Shown here: one piece after another, positions 45,321 through 56,685 of the stretch
Layout of the letters: each line of letters starts with the position of its first letter
Numbering within the stretch: the first letter of the stretch is position 1
From: Ilyonectria destructans
Taxonomy: Eukaryota > Ascomycota > Sordariomycetes > Hypocreales > Nectriaceae
DNA: 64,000 nt
Reading direction: 5' to 3'
Assembly: GCA_020740775.1 (NCBI GenBank)
Contig: JAHEWK010000004.1
Location: 1,364,001 to 1,428,000, forward strand
Position numbers and translations under genes: made by a program
Notes under the pieces: model-generated
What the model saw: only the letters and a program-made list of their open reading frames with translations
What the model was told of the DNA's origin: nothing
Databases searched by the model: none

Positions 45321-48300
45321 ATGTTGAGAGCTCGCGCATTACAGGTTGGTTGACCCCTCTTCGACGGCTCTTCATTTGCAATTGATTAACCCCGGTTGTA
45401 GGAGCGCTGCAATTCCTATGTATGCGCTTTCTGCCGACACAAGCTCTCGCCGAGGGAGGGACAGCTCAGAGACCGCCACTTTTCGACCGCCGCAGGCTCG
45501 ACAACGTCTCTAAGGGTCTCGACACGGTTAAAACTCGTCGGGTCGCAGTCGTTTGGCGCGCGCGCTCTGTCGACGAGCTCACTGCTGCGCGGACCGGGCG
45601 ATAATGGAAGCTCAACTGGACCGGGAGGGTTCCCGGGAGGGGGAGGCGGATTTGGACCTGGGTTAGGATCTTTCGGCTCCTTTGCCAACAACGCCCCCGC
45701 GGCCCCGAGCAGCAAGCCTACTCTCGATGCGCTTCTTCCTCACGAGCGGGAGGCTCGAAAAAAGATGGGTCTCAGCCCTCCCAAGCCGAAGCCCTCGAAC
45801 AATGCCGATGCTCCCAACGATAATTCGACCCGCGCATCCTCGAAGAAGAACAATAAGAACAAGAACAAGCGATCCAACCGAGGGAAGAATAATGAGAACC
45901 AGCTTGAAGCCGATGCGCCCAAGTCACAGCCGGGCCCATTGTCAAGTTCGTTGCTTGCTGAGGCGTTCAAGATCGACCGCAACCCAGGCCCGGTGGCGAC
46001 GCCATCATCGTGGTCTCGCAATGATTCCGCCCCAGCTCAGAACTCCCAAGTCCCGTCTATATCATCACAAGTTTCCTGGGGCGCCTTCAGCGCCCGAAAG
46101 ATAGACACGTCAGTTCCGGCCCCGAAGCAGGGTGCCAAGTACAAGGCTGCCCCTCGAGGTAAACCCACCACAGCCAAAAGTGGCGACGGGTCCGAAGTCT
46201 GGGGTCAACTCAAGCGGGCATCGCGCAAGGAGTCTTCCAAGGTTGCCGAAAGCTCGGCCAACGGCGAGGACGACTTTTGGGACGCCCTCGAGAACAGGGT
46301 CAGTGGCTTCCGTGGCAAGAGGAATGGCAACCAGACCACTGGCGCCCCAACAGCACAGGGCCAGGGCAAGCTCGGGGCCTATGAGGCTTCGTCGAACCAA
46401 TTAACTCCCTGGTCTGATGGAAATCAGGACCAATCCATGGAGCAGCCACGACGGAAATCAAGATTTGAAGAGGAAGAGGAGGATCAATTCAAACGGGGCG
46501 GCAAGAAGGACAAGCGCCAGAGCAACCGCCGTCGGCAAGAGGAAGATGACGAGGATTGGGACGATGAGGCGATCAAGAAATGGGAGGCGAGACAGCAACG
46601 AAAGGCCGAGAAGGACGCAAAGAGACGCGCTGGAGAGCAGGTGGAGGCACAAGCAGTCCAGATCTTCCTCCCGGAGTACATCAGCGTGTCCAACCTCGCC
46701 GGTGCTCTTAAGCTTCGGGTCTCTCATTTCTTGCGCGACCTGGAACAGATGGGCTTTGAGGACATTACCGAAGATACCATCATGACTGGAGACACAGCTG
46801 GGCTGGTTGCAATGGAGTATGGACTTGAGCCGACCATCGATACAGGCTCCAAACGAGACCTAAGACCTCGACCTGTTCCAGAGGATCCCTCGACGCTCCC
46901 CGCTCGTCCACCCGTCGTCACCATCATGGGCCACGTCGATCACGGAAAAACCACTCTTCTCGACTGGCTAAGGAAGTCATCAGTCGCCGCCGGCGAACAT
47001 GGCGGCATTACTCAGCATATCGGCGCGTTCGTCGTCAACATGTCGTCCGGGAAGCAAATCACCTTCCTCGACACTCCCGGTCACGCCGCCTTCTTGTCCA
47101 TGCGTCAGCGGGGTGCCAACGTGACTGATATCGTTGTCCTGGTGGTGGCTGCCGACGACAGTGTCATGCCCCAGACCATTGAGGCGCTGAAGCATGCCAC
47201 GTCGGCAAAGGTCCCCATCATTGTGGCGATTAACAAGGTTGACAAGGAAGACGCTCGGGTCGAGCAGGTCAAGGCCGATCTTGCTCGTCACGGTGTCGAG
47301 ATTGAAGATTATGGAGGCGATGTCCAGGTCGTCTGTGTGAGTGGTAAGACTGGTCAGGGCATGGAAGACCTCGAGGAGAACATTGTCACTCTTTCTGAAA
47401 TCCTCGATGTCCGCGCCGAGAGCGACGGCATGGCCGAAGGATGGGTTCTCGAGTCTAGCATCAAGCAGGTCGGCAAGTCGGCGTCGGTGCTCGTCAAGCG
47501 AGGAACTCTTCGACTGGGCGACTACATCGTAGCGGGCAAGACTTGGGCCAAGATCCGAGTCCTCCGCAATGAAGCTGGAGTCGAGATTGCCGAGGCGCCT
47601 CCCGGAACGCCAGTCGAGGTCCTGGGCTGGCGCGATCTGCCCGAGGCCGGAGAACAGATCCTCCAGTCGCCGGACGAGGGCAAGGCCAAGACGGCCATCG
47701 AGTATCGGCAAGAAATGGCGGAGCGACTCGAGAGCTCTGCCCAGCTTGCTGAGCACGAGCAGCGTATACGTGAAAAAGCTGCTGCTGATGAGGCTGCCGC
47801 GGCCGCGGAGGCGAACGGCGTCGAAGCCCCCGTCGAAGACGCCGAGCCCGGCATCATCCTCCAGAACGTCATCGTCAAGGCCGACGTGGCAGGTTCGGTT
47901 GAGGCCGTGTGCAGCACCGTCCAGGAGATTGGTAACCACGAGGTGCAGACGAAGGTCTTGCGGTCGTCGGTCGGTCCTATTTCCGAGTACGACGTCGACC
48001 ACGCTGCGACATCCAAGAGCATCATTGTCAACTTCAACAACGCCATCGCGCCGCACATCCGCCAGCGCGCTGACGAGAACAAGGTGCGCATCATCGATCA
48101 CAGCGTCATCTACCACGTCGCCGACGAGGTCAAGGACGCCCTATCAGACCTCCTGCCGCATACCATTACCCACCGCGTCCTCGGCGAGGCCGACATCCTG
48201 CAGGTCTTTGCCATCAACCTGAAGAAGCGTGTCAGCCAAAACATTGCCGGCTGCAAGATCCGCAACGGCGCCATCAAGCGGACGTCTACGGTCAAGGTGC

Positions 48301-48543
48301 TCCGGCGCGGCAAGGTCATTTACGATGGTAAGTCTATCCGATCAAGTCTACCCCAGTCTAGAAACCTCTTACTAACTTGTACCCCTTTTAGGCAAAATCA
48401 ACACCCTCAAGCACGTCAAAAAGGACGTCATGGAGATGGGCAAGGGCTCCGAGTGCGGTATCGGCTTCGAGGACTTCCAGGATGTACAGGTCGACGATCA
48501 AATCCAGACATACGAAGAAATCAAGGAGAAACGACACTTGTAA
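45321..48543 (+). CDS. IFM1: Mitochondrial translation initiation factor IF-2
   Basis: Exons 45321-45344, 45402-48327 and 48392-48543 give 1033 residues. The start MLRARALQ and following basic residues suggest mitochondrial import. An extended, low-complexity N-terminal part (Gly-rich, then Lys/Asn and Glu/Lys-rich) reaches about residue 430. It is followed by an IF2_N-like segment ([16 protein letters not shown]). The GTPase has G1 GHVDHGKT (about 517), [11 protein letters not shown]3 DTPGHAAF (about 565), G4 NKVD (about 618) and an unusual G5 SGKTGQG (about 654; most relatives have SA at the start). Domains II, III and IV follow, with a typical C-terminus ([13 protein letters not shown]). 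It recruits initiator tRNA to the mitochondrial ribosome. Yeast Ifm1 is about 680 residues, so this one is long because of the N-terminal region. Confidence 0.95.
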
Positions 48544-48945
48544 AAACAACAAGAAGGATGAAAGTGTACGAAAAGCATGTGGAAGAATCATGGTGGTCAG
48601 CGGGTCGGGTAATATGAGGCCGGCTGATTTCGCCGTGTGCCGGTCATATATGAACTGTACTAAAAGACAAAGGTGTATTTGTAGGCTACGATGGGAGGAC
48701 GGTATCAACTCAAAGGTTGATATGGTGCAGATGATAAGAACCAATCTCAATGCTAGTACAATATGTATTCCTAGAGCCCGGTGGTCTTTGCTAGGATGAA
48801 TTACAACGAGATTGGCGGACACACTTGCTTCAGGACAAGACTACATGTTACTTCACCCGGAAACGAATAAATGTGGTTCTTTGAACTCTTCTTCAAGTCC
48901 TGAAAAGGCCCAATCTAAATTCAATTTTCACCTACCTCTCCAACA
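48544..48945. other. Convergent 3' spacer, IF-2 / TSR3
   Basis: This stretch holds the 3' ends of two converging genes. No RNA gene or coding signal is seen. Confidence 0.7.
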
Positions 48946-50145
48946 TCATCCCCTCCCCGGTGCTGACGTAAAGCTGGACGAAAAGGTCTTGGTGGTGATG
49001 GCGGCGCGCTCGCGCTCCTTGTCCAACTTAGCGAGCCCAATGCGGTCGGTGACGGGAGTGGCGGAGATGATGTTGTCAAACTCGTCATCCTCGTCGTCCG
49101 AGTCGCCATTGTCTGAGTCGGGTTCGACATCGGAGGCGGGCTTGAGCTGCTGGGGGTTGGGGATGGTGGTGGGCTTCTTGCGCGACTCTTCGGCGGTGGG
49201 GTTGGAGAAGGCCTTTGAGGCGAGGACTTTGCGGCGGATTTCAGCCATGGCGGCGTCGTCGTCTGAGTCATCGGATATTGCGTATGGGTCTTTGTCTTGT
49301 TCGTCGTCTAAGTCGGCTGGTTTGGCGGCCTTCGGGGGCTTCTTGCCCAGATATATGCCGTCTATACTCTTATCATCGTTGTCCGAGTCGTCTTCGTCAT
49401 CTTCGTCATCGTCATCGGAGTCGTCATCGGAGTCGTCCATCCGCCTTCGGTTTGTGTTTCCGCTAGTCCACATGTCGTCGTTGCCCTCCTCTCGACTCTC
49501 GGCGTACTCCCTCTCCAGCTGTTCCATCCACTCCTCCTCCGTCTTCTTGATTTCGGCAGCGTCGGCGCACGCGGCATAGCGCTTGAGAATGGTGGAGTTG
49601 ATTTCGAGGAATGAAGCGCCGTATGAGAAGGGCTCGAGGATCTGCTCGGCCCAGTCCGCGTGGCCACAGATGTAAAAGGCGGCGGCAAGGGCTTCGACGC
49701 AATTGAGACGCCACGGCTTGCCGTAGTTGACGGAGTTTGCGGCGACCAGGTACGGCAGCAAGCGCTCACACTTGCCGCCAAATTTGTTCCATTGGATTTC
49801 TTGGGTGCGGGCCCACGAGCACTCGACGACGGCGGCACCAAACTGGTCCATGAGGTCGCGGTCGGCGGGCGAGACGACGATCTTGCCGTTGGGCGTGATG
49901 ATGACGCCGTTGTGGCGCTGGCCGAGGTGCAGGTCGCGCATCATGCCGAGCCTGATCAGCTTCTTGCCAGAGCATCGCTTCGGGTCGCAGTGGCCGAGAT
50001 CCCAGCAAGCAGCCTTGAAGGCCGGGCGTCGTCGCGCCGAGCCCGACTCATCATCATCGCCATCGCGGGGTCCTCGGTTTCGCGGGGGCCCGTAGCCGCC
50101 GCTGCCGCCGCGCTTGCTCTTGAAGTCTTTCTTGTGGCGGACCAT
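48946..50145 (-). CDS. TSR3: 18S rRNA aminocarboxypropyltransferase Tsr3
   Basis: A single exon encodes 399 residues. After a basic Gly/Arg-rich start, the conserved core (about 43-230) contains FKAACWDLGHCDPKRCSGKKL, the RLI-like N-terminal motif. It continues with ADRDLMDQFGAAVVECSWAR, RLLPYLVAANSVNYGKPWRLNCVEALAAAFYICGH, and FSYGASFLEIN, the SPOUT-like core that binds S-adenosylmethionine. The enzyme adds the acp group to the hypermodified pseudouridine of 18S rRNA, a late cytoplasmic step of 40S maturation. The C-terminal 160 residues are an Asp/Glu/Ser tail, common in fungal Tsr3 and probably disordered. The core is intact, so the protein is likely active. Confidence 0.95.
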   Translation of the reverse strand: MVRHKKDFKSKRGGSGGYGPPRNRGPRDGDDDESGSARRRPAFKAACWDLGHCDPKRCSGKKLIRLGMMRDLHLGQRHNGVIITPNGKIVVSPADRDLMDQFGAAVVECSWARTQEIQWNKFGGKCERLLPYLVAANSVNYGKPWRLNCVEALAAAFYICGHADWAEQILEPFSYGASFLEINSTILKRYAACADAAEIKKTEEEWMEQLEREYAESREEGNDDMWTSGNTNRRRMDDSDDDSDDDDEDDEDDSDNDDKSIDGIYLGKKPPKAAKPADLDDEQDKDPYAISDDSDDDAAMAEIRRKVLASKAFSNPTAEESRKKPTTIPNPQQLKPASDVEPDSDNGDSDDEDDEFDNIISATPVTDRIGLAKLDKERERAAITTKTFSSSFTSAPGRG

Positions 50146-50488
50146 TGCGACTTTCAGCTGCAGGTTGTATCGGATCGAGGAAGTCGTTGGTCTGCTGTGC
50201 GCTCGAGAACCTAAAAAGGCGATGGTGATGTGTTGTATGGTGGGGGATTTTTCATGGAAGAAGAATGTTGGACCGATAAGGGCGATAATAGCGGAGTGGC
50301 GGGGTTGAATGGAGGGGCACAGCTCTGTGGCTCAGGTGTGGGGAGACGCGCCACAACCTAGAGAAAGACTGATGAACGAGGAGATGCAAGTTGCAACTCT
50401 AGAGATATTCTTCTTATTGAGTCTTACTCTCTTTAACCAGTACTTATTATCCAGAAACTCTAGAATTATAGAAACTCCAATCTCTCCA
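50146..50488. other. Upstream region of TSR3
   Basis: These 343 bases hold the TSR3 promoter and probably the 3' end of the small gene upstream. No motif was recognised with confidence. Confidence 0.55.
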
Positions 50489-50851
50489 TCACGAATAGTC
50501 TAGACCATCTGCAGTGTCACCCGACAACCTGTTCAAGCTCTCCAGCTCAACCTCGTCACCATCTTGCTTGTGCTGCATCAGACCCATCGTTTCTCCGTCT
50601 CCAGCAGTCGATTCGCTCTCGAACGTCTTCCTGCGCGGTTTGGTCATGTCGGCATGGACCGAATCATTCATGCCCATCCAGCCCTTTACCTTTGACATGG
50701 CAAAACCCTGGCCAGAGTCAGAACCATTACTCCGCATCCGTACAGACAGGTGTCAACATACCACAGTTCCCGTCACCCGCACGCCTTGAAAGAAGCTCTG
50801 GCAACTCCCATCGAGACCGTCGAAGCGGCTGGCGTCGCTGTACATGGACAT
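50489..50851 (-). CDS. Possible small two-exon gene, 102 residues, unknown function
   Basis: Exons 50762-50851 and 50489-50707 join across a 54-base intron with a textbook donor (GTATGT) and acceptor (GGCCAG), in frame, from ATG to TGA. The product has no domain I recognise. It starts MSMYSDASRFDGLDG, and the second half is polar with KPRRKTFESES and a Glu/Asp-rich end. No signal peptide or membrane helix is present. The splice signals and unbroken frame are the only support, and the gene could extend upstream through further exons. Confidence 0.35.
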
Positions 50852-51298
50852 TGATCACGCGCCCACCATGGCGGTGGGGACATGACTGCAAAGGCGAACG
50901 ATCCCCGGGACCAATGTGCGGAATCTCATGGCTACTGCTTTTTCCTCTGGTTTCTTCTCTGTGGAAAATGGGGTTGGTGAGTTATGTTACACCATCTCAA
51001 CGTCTGTTTTTCTTGTGATATCGTGAGCGCGCAAGAATCGAGTCAATTACAGCCTAATAAGCGCTGCGTCTTGCCGGACTGAAGGCAGACGATGCAAAAC
51101 GTGAAACTAGCTGGACTGTGCAATCCCAGTGAATCCTGCGACTCAACACACGTGTTGTTCAGCATGTAAGATGGAGGATCTTGATCCCAGTCCACCTCCG
51201 TGATCGGGCATAACGTCTGTTAGCACGCCTCAGCAGACTTCTCTTAGTGATATCCAAAATGCTGGGTCCCTAGGATTAATCCCACTCATCCTAACATA
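50852..51298. other. Spacer between small gene and lipase-like pseudogene
   Basis: Mixed-composition DNA without a recognised gene. A 54-base stretch with a GT...AG pattern may be an untranslated intron of the small gene, but this is not supported further. Confidence 0.5.
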
Positions 51299-52750
51299 CT
51301 AAAGCTTAAACTGTTCCTCAGCCCAGTCATTTTTGCTATTGAACAGACCATCATTTATCAACAGTACTCTTTCCGAATAGCGCAATCCGCTATGTACGGC
51401 GATGCGGCAGAACAGCAGCTTCTCAAACTCGGACTTAGGATCTCGACAGCTCTCAATCAAATCATCATTCAGACACATCAGGAACACGACCCTCAACCGA
51501 CATGATGATAGAAGAGCTTGGGCACCGGCCAGTTATTTTCTTCAGCCGACAGGAAAGTTTTCTTAAGATCATCATGTGTTTCTCCGTCAATAGTAGACTT
51601 CAGCTGTAATGGGCTGTTCGAGGGATAATCAGGGGTACTTACTGGTGGTGTCGTTGGTTGTCTCTTCGCTCAGCGGGAGCGGACTTTGGCCATATATGGG
51701 CCTGACAAGATTTGCCAGTGACATGATGTACAACCTATCGTCACGACTAACCAAGTCAAACTCGTTGATAATACTCAGGGCGATAGTACCCTCGCTGGAC
51801 GTTTGGAATCTCGTCAGATCGATGGGCACCGTGACGGACGGGGGTGAACCAAAATCAATGCAAGAAAACCCAACCCAATCGCCTTAACGTTTGTCAACAG
51901 ACTTCCGTTCAAGCAGACCTAAATCCATATTTAAGATATGGCGAAGGTAGAGGAGGGAAGCCACAGCTCCGCCGGCTGAGTGTCCAGTAAACAACACATG
52001 TTTCTTCCCATGGCCTTCAGCTTTGACATGTTGCTGGATTCTCGGTGAGACATTTTATCTAGAGCCTCAGCACTACTGAGGAAGCCAGCGGGCGAGGAGC
52101 TTCGAACCACACGCCAAACTGGGAGCCTGATATTGGTGTTAGGAGAGGCAGGCCATTCGAGGGTCAAATACCAACCACATACGAGGAAGTGACCCGCAGC
52201 TTTGGGACGCTCGTTTGCATTCACTACATGGCCCAGCTTGCTTGCGCTTCCCCGGATAGCAATGACAAGGACGGGGAGAATTCGCGTGTGGTGGCCGAGT
52301 CCGCTGCCGGCGTGACAATGGTCGACGTCCAAGCCTTGACACTCCCTCTAAGCGATACCAACTGAAAGGCTAGCCTCGAAGTGGAGGAAGTTAGGCACCA
52401 GGTTGCTGTTTGCCATTCCCAATCGACGCATGCCCCCTTTTCGTTTACCTGCGAGTTGCTGTATTTGGACGCCTTGTTGTCCAGCCGGTGGAGCAAATGT
52501 TTTAACTGGGAGTTCACATCACCTGACCGTGTACGTGGTCACATCGCTCATTCCACAAAAGCGTCTTACCGCTAAGATTGATATGTTCAAGAGCGCGTTC
52601 GAGTACGATGGAAAGTTCGGCAGCAGCAGCGGAAGCTCCCTGGGAGTTGTCGACAAAGGTGAGGCCGAACGAGGGGACGGCAGCCGACGCCGTAGCTACA
52701 GGCGCACTTAATTCTGGGTTGGACTGGGCAATACGGAAAAGGCGCCTCAT
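51299..52750 (-). pseudogene. Broken class-3 lipase-like alpha/beta-hydrolase gene
   Basis: On the minus strand, exons 52570-52750, 52449-52522 and from 52347 downward read as a fungal lipase-3-type protein. It starts MRRLFRIAQSNPELS; then ILPVLVIAIRGSASKLGHVVNAN; then AGFLSSAEALDKM; then the nucleophile elbow TGHSAGGAVASLLYL (about 51971-51988); then FSCIDFGSPP; then EKLLFCRIAVHSGLRYSERV. Three lesions break it. A +2-base shift near 52046-52052 separates ALDKM from SPRIQQH. An in-frame TAA lies at 51884-51886, and the ancestral codon could have been CAA. A second shift near 51495-51499 separates PKLFYHHVG from RVVFLMCL. No intron I could fit repairs any of these. An active homolog elsewhere in the genome is expected. 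Sequencing error or an unusual intron structure is the main alternative. Confidence 0.7.
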
Positions 52751-53657
52751 AATCGATGTTTAGATGTTTACGGATATAAATTGCTATTAACGGGAGTTTT
52801 CCACGGCGTCGAACTTGACGGAAACGGGAAGGTGCAGGTCTGAGAGTGAATGACTGAGAGTGAATGTCTGAGGATGTATGATGAGCATTCCGAGTGTTCA
52901 ACTGATTAGAGGCTTATGTCAGTTGTTAGTCCAGGCTGCCCAGTTAGTGATGCAGCTGCCTGCGCACGCTTCAGTCAATACGAGGTTGTGGTGTTAGAGC
53001 GTTGGGCCGGAAGACGGCTAAGAATATGGGGGGGGGGGGGGGTTTTGAGAAAGAAACAGGAACAACGACTCCAAATCAGATATTGTTTATATTAGCAACT
53101 TGTTAGGTACATAAGCAAATCCATGTTCTAGACGGCGTAACATAGGTACCTTATACAGATTCCCAGCAGTCCCTGTGGCTTAGTCAGTGCACTCGCTGGA
53201 GGGGCAAAGCCGCTAAGCCTAACCAGGCGTTACTCAGGAACTACGACACCGTCACCAACACCACCACGCTACTTTACTTGCTGGCCTCTCTCACGCCTCT
53301 CACGCCTCGCAGCACCATCGTCGGCGACGACCACGATTCGACAGCGCCATTGCAGCTCGCACGCTGTTAGTGGGGATTTCTTTCTTCCGGAGCCTTCCAG
53401 GTCGCTTCGTCTGCCCCATGTCGTCGACCTAATCTCCATCTCGGCCTCTCCCTCGAGCTCCGCCTCCACCTGTGCCTGTGGCCCCCTGTCTATCGGCCCC
53501 GCTCTCTCTCTCTCCAGCTGTCAACTCTGCCAGCTCTCCGCCAGCTCGACGGTGATTGCTTCACATCGTCGACCATCCGAGTCTCTCGTCGCCTCGCATC
53601 GCCTCGCCTCTCTCCCACCGCGCGTATCCCGCAGGCCTCACATCCCCTCCCACCATC
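52751..53657. other. Promoter and leader of the GGA gene, with poly(G) tract
   Basis: This stretch includes 15 G in a row at 53028-53042. From about 53230 it is a C/T-rich leader typical of the fungal genes here. A minus-strand frame at 53490-53735 is a shadow of the leader and first exon. No gene is recognised. Confidence 0.6.
53028..53042. repeat. Poly(G) tract of 15
   Basis: An uninterrupted run of 15 G residues, located between the lipase-like pseudogene and the GGA gene. Confidence 0.9.
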
Positions 53658-55789
53658 ATGGAAGCCGCAGCCGCCCGCGCCGCCGCCCGCGACCGCTGGG
53701 GTGAGTTTGGCGGCCGCACGCCGTCCCAGCTCCAACGCTTCATCCAGGCCGCCTGCAGCCCCGAGAACTTCGAGCCCAACCTAGCCCTCAACCTCGAGAT
53801 CTCCGACCTCATCAACTCCAAGAAGGGCAGCGCCCCGCGCGAGGCCGCCACCGCCATCGTCAGCTACATCAACCACCGCAACCCCAACGTCGCCCTCCTC
53901 GCCCTCAACCTCCTCGACATCTGCGTCAAAAACTGCGGCTATCCCTTCCACCTGCAAATCAGCACCAAGGAGTTCCTCAACGAGCTCGTTAGGAGGTTCC
54001 CCGAGCGCCCGCCCATTCGCGCCACCCGCGTCCAAGCAAAGATCCTCGAGGCCATCGAGGAGTGGCGGGGGACGATATGCGATACTAGCAGGTACAAGGA
54101 GGATCTGGGCTTCATCCGGGACATGCATCGCCTCCTGAGCTACAAGGGCTATGTCTTCCCAGAGGTGCGAACTGAGGATGCCGCCGTTCTAAACCCCAGC
54201 GATGTAAGTGTGCTCTAAACTTGTCGACACCGCCCCCTACTGACACGATTACGTCAAGAATCTGAAATCGGCCGAAGAGATGGAGGAGGAAGAGCGCGAG
54301 GCCCAGTCAGCCAAGCTCCAAGAACTCATCCGACGCGGAACCCCCGAGGACCTGCAAGAGGCCAATCGCCTCATGAAGATCATGGCTGGCTACGATACCC
54401 GATCCAAGACCGATTACCGTGCAAAGGCCGCCGAGGATGTCGGCAAGATCCAGGCCAAGGCACGCCTGTTGGAGGAGAGGCTGGAGGCTTTCCAGCAGGG
54501 CGACACCATGCAAGATGGCGACGTCTTCAGCGAGCTGGCCGCGGCCCTGCAGAGCGCCCACCCCAAGATCCAGAAGATGTGCGAGGAGGAGTCGGACGAC
54601 CACGAGGCCGTGGCGAAGCTCTTGGAGATCAACGACAGCATACACCGGACCGTCGAGCGGTATAAGCTTATGAAGAAGGGCGATGTCGAGGCCGCCGCCA
54701 AGATTGCGGCTGGTGGTCCTCCGCCGTCTTCCTCCGCTGCCGCAGGCTCCTCGAGCGCTGCCAACGAGCTGTCTCTCATCGACTTTGATGCCGAGCCTTC
54801 AGCCACCAATGGCAACGGCAACAATGGCGTTGGCTCAAGTAGCTCGCCTGCGCCCCCCGGTGCCACTGGCATCGAGAACGACCTCCTCGGGCTCGATATC
54901 GGCGGACAGTCGGCCACCTTTGGCCAAGGCGGTAACATCGCCCTTGGCTTTGGCGCAAACCAGAGTGAGCTTCACCCGTCTCCGATGCCCATCACACCGA
55001 CATGCTAACCACACTCACAGACATCCCCGGCCCTGCTCTCCTCTCCTCCGTAACCCAGGACAACTCCGCCAAGGGGCCCGTCACCAACCAGCCAACGCCT
55101 CCTCCTCCCTTCTCCCAGTTCGCCGGCTTCAACTCCCAGCCGCCATCCCAGTCCTCCACGCCCCAACTCCCTCTCTACCAGCAGTCGGTGCACGCTCCGC
55201 CGCCCCAGCCCGCCTCCGATCCTTTCGCGGCCCTCGGGTCGCCGCTGAGCATGTCGCAGCGGGCCTCGCCTGCTCCTCCGCCCCAGCCCGCCGCCGCCGT
55301 GGCCAACGACGACGACGAGTGGAACTTCTCCTCGGCGCTGCCCCCAGAGGCTCCCAGCAAGCCCGCGGAGCACCGTACCACTGTCAGCAACACCAACCTC
55401 CACATCGAAATGCTCGCCAACCGATACCTCCCCGGGAGCAACGCCATGGACATCTCCTTTGCTTTCACCAACAACCTAGCCCAGCCCATCAGCGAACTGC
55501 ACTTCCAGCTCGCTGTCACAAAGGTAAGCACGAGAATCCCCGTCCCCTGCCAACACATTCACGAATGCTAACTCTCATCCAGGGCTATGAGCTCCAACTC
55601 CAGGCCCAGACCGGCCGCGACCTCGCCCCCAAGCAGAGCCGCGGCATCACCCAGCAGGTCAAGATCTGGCACGCCGGCAACCACGCCCAAAAGGTCGACT
55701 CTGCTAAGCTGCGCTGGCGCGCTGCCTACAAGGTCGCCGGCCAGCAGACCAACGAGATGGGTGCCGTCCCCGAGTTCAGCATTGCATGA
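53658..55789 (+). CDS. GGA clathrin adaptor (VHS-GAT-GAE), trans-Golgi
   Basis: Exons 53658-54203, 54259-54964, 55021-55523 and 55583-55789 give 653 residues. The VHS domain covers about 20-165 (LQRFIQAACSPENFEPNLALNLEISDLIN, NPNVALLALNLLDICVKNCGYPFH). A GAT three-helix bundle lies at about 200-310 and binds Arf-GTP and ubiquitin. The hinge holds clathrin-box-like motifs LIDFD (about 355) and LLGLD. It also has DDEWNF (about 517), a WNSF-like ligand for gamma-ear domains. The GAE ear domain covers about 535-653 (NLHIEMLANRYLPGSNAMDISFAFTN). The protein sorts cargo such as carboxypeptidase and Kex2 from the trans-Golgi to endosomes. All introns are short and canonical. Confidence 0.95.
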
Positions 55790-56685
55790 GGGATGAGATA
55801 AGATGAGATAGGATGAGAGGGAAGGTGGCCATGAGGAGGAAGAGAACATTATTTTACCGCATGAATGAAGAGTGCGTGGACCTGACATGGGGAAAAGCGT
55901 GCCAGCGGGTGGTTTATACACGGGGATCTCACCTCGTCATATTTTTCAAGAACCATATTGCACCACATGTAGGGAGGCATGAAATAGCAGTAGACTTGTA
56001 GGAATGATTTCACAAGTAGGGGATGACATGGTTTTGTCAATCAAAGCAGCAGCCTACGATGTGGTCATGACGAAGAGTTGCACCTGATTTTGGCCATCTC
56101 TCTCCCCACACAAACTTTTGCTCATCATCGAGTTTACGTAGACATAGAAAACTTGTTTCAAGAGCCATGTGTCGTCTTCACATTTCATCAACTCCTATTC
56201 TACATCTCTACCCCGGGGCATTGAACCGCCTCTGATTGTACTTCTCCCTTCGACTTTGAGGTCCGTCTTTCTCCCAAGTCCTGCCCTGTCATGTCATCCT
56301 CTGTTGCCCTCTGAACGCCTGAATTCGAGACCTGGGTTCCCGTACATGTGAAAGCCCAATACACGCGCCATTCTCCAACACTCCAAAAAAAAGAAAACAC
56401 AAACAGGCCAGGCTTGGCCAGCAATGCTCAACAATGCGAAAATTAAGAAAAAGGAAAGAAAAGCAACGGAATCGTCAAGGAGTGCGCACAGGCACAATTG
56501 AAGAAAAGGCCTGAACAAGGGGGTAGGTGAGGACCTCTACAACTTTTCGAGGGCTCCGTTCAGACCGTTCATTAATATCGGCCAGTCGGCTTTCAGGATA
56601 AGAGCGCCATGCTCCCTCCGTCCAGGGCCTGGTTCCAATGCGAACATCGTGATAGGCGCGTCTTTCGGTAGTTAGGTTTCGGTCA
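55790..56685. other. Convergent 3' spacer, GGA / Hpc2
   Basis: About 0.9 kb between two converging genes, partly AT-rich. No gene is recognised. Confidence 0.65.

Noticed and set aside
46980..48116. Long minus-strand open frame (378 residues) opposite IF-2
   Set aside because: It is a shadow of the GC-rich GTPase coding frame, and its sequence (Leu/Asp/Val-rich, no domain) has no independent support.
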